DNA from: Rhodoblastus sp963704565
GTDB lineage: Bacteria > Pseudomonadota > Alphaproteobacteria > Rhizobiales > Beijerinckiaceae
Direction of reading: 5' to 3'
Length of the DNA stretch: 64,000 nucleotides
Assembly (NCBI GenBank): GCA_963704565.1
Contig: OY969917.1
Coordinates: 3,534,001-3,598,000, forward strand
The notes under the pieces are model-generated. The model saw only the letters and a program-made list of their open reading frames with translations. It did not search any database and had not been told where the DNA came from. Shown one piece after another: positions 57,901 through 64,000 of this stretch; within the stretch, counting starts at the first letter, position 1, and each line of letters opens with the position of its first letter. Made by a program: the position numbers and the translations under genes.

Positions 57901-58011
57901 TATGCGATGATGGGCGGCATTGTCGTCGGCACGGTGCTGACGCTTCTGTTCCTGCCCGCGCTTTATCTCGCGTGGTTCCGCATTCTTGATCCCGCCGCGC
58001 CCGCCTCATAA
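54956..58011 (+). pseudogene. RND efflux permease, disrupted by a one-base deletion
   Basis: Begins at a GTG overlapping the second adaptor. The first frame (to about 56880) reads an RND permease N-terminal two thirds. It includes TMs with the proton-relay pair LGLLVDDAMIAVEMM and membrane blocks VSLVVSWIVAVLFTPLLGV. Near 56879 the frame breaks: CTGCGCATGCC should read CTGCGCAATGCC to restore LRNAFPGTDAFVHLLD. The other frame then continues without loss to 58011 (GPPVGRPVQYRVSG ... LPALYLAWF). Total about 1,018 residues if repaired, the usual size. May be a true mutation or a sequencing error. Confidence 0.88.
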
Positions 58012-58075
58012 TTGTCGTATAAAGCGTGTTGTTCGCGACGCGAACCTGTCTTTACCCCGATACGCTTGCAACATC

Positions 58076-58681
58076 ATGGCTTCGAACAAGAAAAAGGCCC
58101 CGCCCAAAACGCCGCGCTCGTTGATCCTGCTGCTCGCGGGCTTCGCCGTCGCGCTCGCGCTTTCCGCCATCGGCCTCGGCATGCTGGCGAAGCAGCAGCC
58201 GGGGGTTTCGGCCATTGGCGGGCCTTTCGCCTTGCAGACCGGCGACGGCAGGACCGTCACCGACCGCGACATGCTCGGCGCGCCCTTTCTGGTGTTTTTC
58301 GGCTATACCCATTGCCCCGACGTCTGCCCCACCACTCTGGCGCGGATGTCGCAGGTGCTTCAGGCGCTGGGGCCCGACACGAAGCTCAAGATCCTGTTCA
58401 TCACCGTCGATCCGGAACGCGACACGCCGGAGCTGATGGCGCAATACGCCAGCAGTTTCGGCTCCCAGGTCATCGGCCTTTCCGGCGACCGCGCGGCAAT
58501 TGACAAGGTGATGCAGGACTATCGCGTCTATGCGCAAAAGGTTCCGGAGAAGAACGGCGATTATTCAATAGACCATAGCGCCGTCATCTATTTGATGGGC
58601 CGCGACGGCAAGTTCCTGCACGCCTTCAACCTCCAGCGACCGCCGGAAGATGCGGCGGCGGAGCTGAGGCCGCTGCTTTGA
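58076..58681 (+). CDS. SCO1/SenC family copper chaperone-like protein
   Basis: 201 residues from the ATG at 58076. An N-terminal membrane anchor (LILLLAGFAVALALSAIGLG) precedes a thioredoxin-fold domain with the copper-binding CPDVCPTT and the conserved histidine in SIDHSAVIYL. SCO proteins help metallate the CuA site of cytochrome oxidase. It lies 64 bases after the RND permease, and could be in the same transcript. Confidence 0.9.
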   Translation: MASNKKKAPPKTPRSLILLLAGFAVALALSAIGLGMLAKQQPGVSAIGGPFALQTGDGRTVTDRDMLGAPFLVFFGYTHCPDVCPTTLARMSQVLQALGPDTKLKILFITVDPERDTPELMAQYASSFGSQVIGLSGDRAAIDKVMQDYRVYAQKVPEKNGDYSIDHSAVIYLMGRDGKFLHAFNLQRPPEDAAAELRPLL

Positions 58682-58929
58682 ACGGGAAAGACAGGAACTG
58701 GCGGCGGCGCGGCCTGTCTCGACCTTTCATACGGTTTCCGCAAGATTGCTTCGCAATCCGCGGAAACGCCATGGCGCGAAAACCCTCTATGTCGCGGGCG
58801 GATTTTCGCGCCAGCGGAATACGAATTCCGAATGATTCATTCGGAATTCGTATCAGCCAATCTCTCGCGAAAAACCCGCCCTGACCAGGTCCGGGCGGGC
58901 GTTGTCGCGGCCATTGCCGGCTTCTTGTT

Positions 58930-60576
58930 CTATTCCATTTTGCCCTTCATCGCCTTGACTTGCTCCTCGATCTGCGCCTTGACGGCTTCGAGATTGAAGC
59001 TCGCGCCGCGCTGCATCGGCGGGTAGTCGATGAAAGTCTGGGCATATTCGCCGACCTTCTGTTGAAGGAAGACAAAGCGCCAGAATTCGTGCTCGTAGAA
59101 ATCGATATATTCGAACGAGCCGTCGTTGCCTTTCTGGAACCCGAGCCGCTCGAACGGATCGAGCCGGAGATTGGTGAGAATCGGCCAATCGAGCTTGACT
59201 GTTCCGGCAAGCCAACCGCCCGGCTGGTCGATCATGCGGAACTTGTAATCGTCCAGCCGGACCGCGCCGAGCGTCCCCTCCGCGAAATAGAAGATTTCGT
59301 GGCGGTTGGACGGCCCCTTGCCGGTCAGCACGTTCGTCTGATCATAGCCGTCGAGATGGACCTTGTAGGTCATATCGCCGAGTTGCTTGCCCTTCAGCAA
59401 TTCCTGCTTGATGTTCGGATCACCAGCGAAAGCGACCAGGGTCGGGAAGAAATCAAGCCCCGACATGATGCCGTTCTGCACCGTTCCGGCCGGAATGTGG
59501 CCAGGCCAACGGATGATCATCGGCACGCGAATGCCGCCTTCCATCACCGTTCCCTTGCCGGCGGCGAAAGGCGTGTTGCCGCCGTCGGGCCAGGTGAAAT
59601 TCTCCGTGCCGTTGTCGGTCGTGAACACGACGATGGTGTTATCCTCCAGCCCGTCGGTCTTCAACTTGGCCAAGACGCCGCCAACGACATCGTCGAGCTG
59701 CGACATCACGCCTTCTTCAAGATACCAGCCGTTTTCGCCGGTCAGCTTGGCGGCGTATTTTGGCGAAAGATGCGAGATGACGTGCACGCGGGTGGGATTC
59801 AACCAGACGAAAAACGGCTTGCCGTCCTTCTCGGCCTTGTCGATGAACTTCACGGTGTGATCGAGGATGTCCTCGTCGACGGTCTCCATGTTGTATTTGA
59901 TGCCCGGCATCGGGTGCGGCGGCAGCGGCCCCTCATCCACGATCTTCTGTTTGCCGATCTTGCCCCAGCGAGGCTCGACGGTCGGATCGTCTGTGTCGGT
60001 GGCGAATGTGTGCAGCAGGTTGCGCGGTCCGACGACATCTTTCAACTTCGCCGGATAGGAATGCCAGAACGGGTCTTCCATGGCGTCGAGGTGATAGAGA
60101 TAGCCGAAAAACTCGTCGAATCCGTGCACGGTCGGCAGATATCGATTGAGATCGCCGAGATGGTTCTTGCCGAACTGGCCGGTGGCGTAGCCCATCGACT
60201 TCAGAGCCGTCGCAATGGTCGGCGCTTCGTCGGGCATGCCGACCTTGGCGCCCGCCTGGCCGACGGTGGTCAGGCCGGTGCGGATCGGTAGCTCCCCGGT
60301 GATGAAATTGGCGCGCCCCGCGGTGCAGCTCGGCTCGGCGTAATAATCTGTGAAGCGCATGCCTTCGCCGGCGAGCTTGTCGAGGTTCGGCGTGGTGTCA
60401 TACATCAGGCCCTGATGATAGGCGCCGATATTCTCCCAGCCGACGTCATCGCCCATGATAACGATGATGTTGGGCTTCTTGTCCTGCGCCGAAGCGCACG
60501 ACGCCGAGAGCGGCGCCGCGAACGCCAGGACGGCCGTCGTGGCCGCCAACGACTTTATTTTGCGTGAAAAGATCAT
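58930..60576 (-). CDS. Arylsulfatase (type I formylglycine sulfatase), secreted
   Basis: 548 residues. A signal peptide (cleaved near ASAQ, about residue 30) is followed by the alkaline-phosphatase superfamily fold. The metal-binding block is PNIIVIMGDDVGWENIG. The formylglycine signature CTAGR appears in EPSCTAGRANFITGELPIRT (about residues 79-98), cysteine type. Further active-site blocks are GQFGKNHLGD and FTTDNGTENF. Hydrolyses sulfate esters in the periplasm. An FGE/anaerobic SME maturase is not in view. Full length. Confidence 0.92.
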   Translation of the reverse strand: MIFSRKIKSLAATTAVLAFAAPLSASCASAQDKKPNIIVIMGDDVGWENIGAYHQGLMYDTTPNLDKLAGEGMRFTDYYAEPSCTAGRANFITGELPIRTGLTTVGQAGAKVGMPDEAPTIATALKSMGYATGQFGKNHLGDLNRYLPTVHGFDEFFGYLYHLDAMEDPFWHSYPAKLKDVVGPRNLLHTFATDTDDPTVEPRWGKIGKQKIVDEGPLPPHPMPGIKYNMETVDEDILDHTVKFIDKAEKDGKPFFVWLNPTRVHVISHLSPKYAAKLTGENGWYLEEGVMSQLDDVVGGVLAKLKTDGLEDNTIVVFTTDNGTENFTWPDGGNTPFAAGKGTVMEGGIRVPMIIRWPGHIPAGTVQNGIMSGLDFFPTLVAFAGDPNIKQELLKGKQLGDMTYKVHLDGYDQTNVLTGKGPSNRHEIFYFAEGTLGAVRLDDYKFRMIDQPGGWLAGTVKLDWPILTNLRLDPFERLGFQKGNDGSFEYIDFYEHEFWRFVFLQQKVGEYAQTFIDYPPMQRGASFNLEAVKAQIEEQVKAMKGKME

Positions 60577-60921
60577 ATTGAGCCTCCGTCACAAAAGGGT
60601 CATTGGTATTTTTGCCACTCAAATTCGGCCGCCGGAAATTGTCCACCCTGCGGAAAAATGTGAATGGCGGCGTATTCTGCACCACGCCCGGACGTTTTCA
60701 AGGAGACTATTCATTCAACATTACGTGACTTCGAAATTGATAAAGCAAAACATCGCAAATTCAAGCTTTAATCCAAATTATTCATGCTTTAGTAATTCGA
60801 TCTCTGGCTCGGAGCGACCGCGTGCGAAACAACCCGTGGACAACGAAACGGAACAACTCAGCGCCTTCAGCCGGCTGAAACATGTCGAAGCCAAGAGCTT
60901 CGTCTCACCATCCCCCGCGTT
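60577..60921. other. Gene-free spacer
   Basis: 345 bases, AT-rich around 60710-60800, between the arylsulfatase and the solute-binding protein, both leftward. Likely holds the arylsulfatase promoter; no element is convincing. Confidence 0.45.
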
Positions 60922-61833
60922 TCAATAAAACCCGATCGGGAAATATTTCAGGTAAAGCTCGTTCAATTTTCCGTTGTCGTCAAGCTGCTGGAGCGCCCAG
61001 TTCAGCGCCGCGCGCAGGGTCTCGTCCTCCGGCCGCACGCCTATGCCGACGCCCTGGCCGAAAAAGTCGGGTTCGAGAAAAGGCCCGCCCTGGAAGACGC
61101 AGCAGGCGCGCGAGCGCGGGTCGTTCATCCAGATCGCGAAAGTCACGGCGTCGCCGAAGGCGAGGTCGATTTTTTTGCCGCGCAGGGCCGCGAACAAGGC
61201 GGCGCGGTCGGGAAAGCTTTTCATCGTCACCGGCGCGAAAAAACGCTTCAAGAAGGCCTCGTGGGCGCTGCCGGCCACGACTCCGACCGTCATGTTGCGC
61301 AAAGCTTCGGGCCGGACATCGACATTCTTCGCGCCGGCCAGCGACATGAAGCGCGCCGGGGTCAGATAATAGGCGGCGGTGAAGCGCAGGCGCGCTTGCG
61401 CCGCCGGCGTCTCCTTGAGCGAGGCGATCAGCGCGTCGCCGTCCTTTGACTTCATCGCGTCGAGCAGATTGTCCCAGCGGCGCGGCTGGATGGTGCAACT
61501 GGCTTGCAATTCGTCGCAGATCGCCCGCGCCAGATCGACATTGAAGCCCGCCAGCGTTCCGTCCGGCCCCATGAATTCGAAGGGCGGATAATCGTCGGCG
61601 GTCAGGAAGCGGATTTGCTTCACCGCGCCGGCCGCCGGCGCATCCAGCCGGTTGTGGGAATCGAACAGACTCGGCAAAAAAATCGATGAATTTGGCGTCT
61701 CGGCTCGCGCCATACAACCAGTGAGTTGAAATGCGCAAAAAAAACAAAAAGATAACCAAAAAACGCTGGCCGCGTCCCTGGGTTGACGGATAAAAATTCC
61801 GCGTCTGGCCACGTTCCGTCCCGATCCGCTCAT
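60922..61833 (-). CDS. ABC-type amino acid solute-binding lipoprotein
   Basis: 303 residues from the ATG at 61833. A lipobox-like LTGC lies near residue 40 after a hydrophobic stretch (WLSFCFFCAFQL). The type 3 periplasmic-binding fold is seen in TADDYPPFEFMGPDGTLAGF, VDLARAICDELQ and VGVVAGSAHEAFLK. Its ABC permease and ATPase are not adjacent. It is divergent from the glycosyltransferase, with about 49 bases between the starts. Ligand unknown. Confidence 0.82.
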   Translation of the reverse strand: MSGSGRNVARRGIFIRQPRDAASVFWLSFCFFCAFQLTGCMARAETPNSSIFLPSLFDSHNRLDAPAAGAVKQIRFLTADDYPPFEFMGPDGTLAGFNVDLARAICDELQASCTIQPRRWDNLLDAMKSKDGDALIASLKETPAAQARLRFTAAYYLTPARFMSLAGAKNVDVRPEALRNMTVGVVAGSAHEAFLKRFFAPVTMKSFPDRAALFAALRGKKIDLAFGDAVTFAIWMNDPRSRACCVFQGGPFLEPDFFGQGVGIGVRPEDETLRAALNWALQQLDDNGKLNELYLKYFPIGFY

Positions 61834-61882
61834 AAATCCTGGGCCCTTATACCGCGACGGCCGGCCTTTTGCAGCCGAAGTC

Positions 61883-63739
61883 GTGGCATGGCCGCCTGAA
61901 ATCGCCTTTCTCGCCGCCGAGGGCGTCGGGCCGGATCTGCTCGACCATGCCGCGCGCCGCGCCCGCTTCCAGGCCGTGGGGGCCGATGAGGTTCTCATCG
62001 CCGAAGGCCTGATCGAGGAGAGCTTCTATTATCGCGCGCTGGCGCGGCGGCTCAATTGCGCCTGTGTCGAGCGGGCGGCGGCCTTGGCTCCCGGCTTCGA
62101 TTATCGCGCCGCCTTGCGCGCCAGCGTCGCCCGCGCCGATCCAAAGCGCGAAAATTTCGATTGGCTGATGGCGCCGCGCGGGCGGGAAGTCCGCAAATTG
62201 CTGGCGCTGGGCGAAGCCGGCGCTGGCCGTGTGGCGATTTGCGCGCCAAAAATTTTTTCCGCGCTGGTTCGCGCCGCCGGCCGCCATGCCTTGTCCATCG
62301 ACGCCAGTTTCGCTCTGTCGCGCGCCGATTCGCGCCTCAGCGCCAATGCGCCGCAATTGCGCTGGAGCAACCGCCTGGCCGTTCTGTTCGCCTTGACGGT
62401 CCTGGCCGGTCTTCTGGCCTTGTCGTCGGAACTGCTCGCCTTCACCTCGCTTTTTCTCTCGCTGCTGTTTCTGGCCGGAATTTATGTGCGGCTCTGCGCC
62501 TTCGCCGCCAGTCCCGCGCCGGCCAAGCCGCCGCCGCCGCTACGCGAGCGCGACCTGCCGACCTATACGATCATCGCGCCGATGTATCGCGAGGCGGGCG
62601 TCGCCGCGCAATTCCTGCGCGCGATCGGAGCGCTCGACTATCCGCGCGCCAAGCTCGAATTGAAAATCGTCCTGGAGCATGACGATACGGAGACGGCGCG
62701 GGCCTTGCGCGCCGCCGGCCTGCCGCCTTACGCCGAAATCGTCGTCGCGCCGCGCGGGGCGCCGCGCACCAAGCCGCGCGCGCTCAATGTCGCCCTTCCC
62801 CTGGCGCGCGGACGGCTTTTGACTATTTTCGACGCCGAGGACCGACCCGAGCCGGGACAATTGCGGGCGGCGGCCGCGGCTTTCGCCGCCTCCGAGCCGA
62901 GCCTCGCCTGCCTTCAGGCGCGGCTCGCCATCGACAATGGCGGCGAGAGCTGGCTGTCCTATTTCTTCGCGCTCGGCTATGCGGCTCTGTTCGACGTGAT
63001 CAATCCCGGCCTCGCCGCGCTCGGCCTGCCTCTGCCGCTTGGCGGCACCTCCAACCATTTCCGCACCGATCTGTTGCGCCGGGTCGTCGGCTGGGACGCC
63101 TGGAACGTCACCGAGGACGCCGACCTCGGCCTGCGCTTCGCGCGGCTCGGCTATGGCGTCGGCATGCTCGCGGCGACGACTTTCGAGGATGCGCCGACCG
63201 ATCTCGCCGGCTGGCTGGGGCAGAGATCGCGCTGGATGAAGGGCTGGATGCAGACGCTCGCGGTCTTTTTGCGCCGGCCGCGCAAGCAGGTCCGCAGGAT
63301 CGGCCCGGTCCAGAATTTCGCCGCGCTCAGCGCCATGACCAGCCTGGTCGCCGGTCCGCTGTTCGGCCCGTTTTACATCGTGCGCTTCATTCACGATCTC
63401 TGCTGCGGCGACCTGCTGGCGCCGCAAAATCCCACGCGCCTGGCCTTCGCCGCGCTGAGCCTCGGCGTCGGCCTGTTCGGCCTCGCCGCACTGATTGCGC
63501 CGATGATCCTCGGCATGAAAAGGCGCGGACTCAAGGCCTCGCCGCTTCTGGTGCTCGGCCCGCTCTATCTGCTGCTGCTGAGCGTCGCTGCGTGGCGCGC
63601 TCTATGGGAATGGACGCGCCGGCCTTTTGTGTGGACCAAGACCGAACATGTCGCCCGGCGATCTCACGCGGCCTCGGATGCGACCAACTTCCCGGCCAAG
63701 GCGTCGGCGATCAAGGCGCGGGCGTTGTCCACGCCGTAG
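61883..63739 (+). CDS. Membrane family 2 glycosyltransferase
   Basis: 618 residues from a GTG start at 61883. The N-terminal part (about 1-170) resembles the GspE/MshE-type N-terminal domain (FQAVGADEVLIAEGLIEE). Two membrane helices follow (about 172-215), then a GT2 catalytic core with TIIAPMYREAGV, the DAED motif in IFDAEDRPEP, VTEDADLGLR and QRSRWMKGWMQ. C-terminal membrane helices (about 480-585) suggest synthesis and export of a polysaccharide (cellulose-synthase-like). Product unknown. Confidence 0.88.
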   Translation: MAWPPEIAFLAAEGVGPDLLDHAARRARFQAVGADEVLIAEGLIEESFYYRALARRLNCACVERAAALAPGFDYRAALRASVARADPKRENFDWLMAPRGREVRKLLALGEAGAGRVAICAPKIFSALVRAAGRHALSIDASFALSRADSRLSANAPQLRWSNRLAVLFALTVLAGLLALSSELLAFTSLFLSLLFLAGIYVRLCAFAASPAPAKPPPPLRERDLPTYTIIAPMYREAGVAAQFLRAIGALDYPRAKLELKIVLEHDDTETARALRAAGLPPYAEIVVAPRGAPRTKPRALNVALPLARGRLLTIFDAEDRPEPGQLRAAAAAFAASEPSLACLQARLAIDNGGESWLSYFFALGYAALFDVINPGLAALGLPLPLGGTSNHFRTDLLRRVVGWDAWNVTEDADLGLRFARLGYGVGMLAATTFEDAPTDLAGWLGQRSRWMKGWMQTLAVFLRRPRKQVRRIGPVQNFAALSAMTSLVAGPLFGPFYIVRFIHDLCCGDLLAPQNPTRLAFAALSLGVGLFGLAALIAPMILGMKRRGLKASPLLVLGPLYLLLLSVAAWRALWEWTRRPFVWTKTEHVARRSHAASDATNFPAKASAIKARALSTP

Positions 63740-64000
63740 AGCGCGACGAAGGAGCCGAAGCGCGGGCCGCGCTGCTCGCCGAGCAGCACCTGATAGAGCA
63801 TGGCGAACCAGTCGTTCGACACGCCGGGCTTTTCCGGCGTCGCGCCCTTGGCGGCAAAATTCTGGTAGCGCGGGATCGGGCGCGCCACGTCGTAGAGCAG
63901 GGTCTGGATCTCTTCGGCGCTCGGATTGGGCGGCAGAGCGGCGAGCGCCTGGGAGAGTTTTTCCAGCGCCTCCCGCTCCACCTCGTCCGCCGCGCGATAA
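63664..64000 (-). CDS. lysK: Class I lysyl-tRNA synthetase, C-terminal fragment (runs off the right edge)
   Basis: The last 111 codons of a class I-type lysine-tRNA ligase: AMLYQVLLGEQRGPRFGSFV and VDNARALIADALAG are its C-terminal pattern. The frame is open to the window edge, so most of the gene lies outside. It converges with and slightly overlaps the glycosyltransferase 3' end (63664-63739). Confidence 0.85.
   Translation of the reverse strand, partial: YRAADEVEREALEKLSQALAALPPNPSAEEIQTLLYDVARPIPRYQNFAAKGATPEKPGVSNDWFAMLYQVLLGEQRGPRFGSFVALYGVDNARALIADALAGKLVASEAA

Overview
The window is GC-rich chromosomal DNA from an alphaproteobacterium. Several genes point to Hyphomicrobiales, possibly the Methylocystaceae/Beijerinckiaceae side: aerobic cobalt-late cobalamin genes (cobN, cobW, cobO, cobQ and a two-gene CobZ-like flavoprotein/iron-sulfur pair), the hopanoid radical-SAM gene hpnJ, a class I lysyl-tRNA synthetase, and an acyl-homoserine-lactone circuit. 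The genus is inference; no 16S rRNA or methane/methanol oxidation gene lies in the window.

Layout. 1-5.2 kb: cobalamin genes, with cobN-cobW-DUF1636 leftward and cobO-cobQ rightward. 5.2-8.5 kb: an IS5-family insertion sitting exactly on the cobQ stop codon, then an orphan KAP-type P-loop NTPase of lower GC. 8.7-14.4 kb, leftward: tcuB/tcuA-like genes (here read as a split CobZ), hpnJ, an AbrB-type membrane protein and an isochorismatase-fold hydrolase. 14.6-19.7 kb, rightward: an HlyD / RbbA-type double ATPase-permease / ABC-2 permease operon whose ATPase carries a 39-bp tandem repeat. 19.7-30.2 kb: an EF-G paralogue, a thioesterase, a broken resolvase amid palindromic repeats, a DUF559 nuclease-like gene, a shortened heme A synthase, a deacetylase/acetyltransferase divergent pair and tRNA-Lys. 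30.5-35.1 kb: a small secreted protein, folA, hflK-hflC and degP. 35.2-37.5 kb: a leftward xre-luxR-luxI-small-ORF quorum-sensing operon.

37.9-52 kb is accessory DNA. It holds vapBC, a decayed TOTE-type primase-helicase gene (two frameshifts, 5' end cut by an IS21 element), AT-rich orphan genes, a sulfotransferase killed by one amber codon, a VirD2-like relaxase and a large serine integrase that abuts tRNA-Glu. The last three genes look like the remnant of an integrated mobilisable element ending at the tRNA.

52-64 kb returns to core-like DNA. It has a tetR gene divergent from a two-adaptor RND efflux operon (its permease has a one-base deletion), then a SCO1-like copper chaperone, an arylsulfatase, a solute-binding lipoprotein, a family 2 glycosyltransferase and the 3' end of lysK.

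The clearest themes are vitamin B12 synthesis beside a radical-SAM enzyme likely to use B12, and an accessory zone where conflict-system, transfer and sulfation genes are visibly decaying. All family calls were made by reading translated sequence and motifs; no database search was run.
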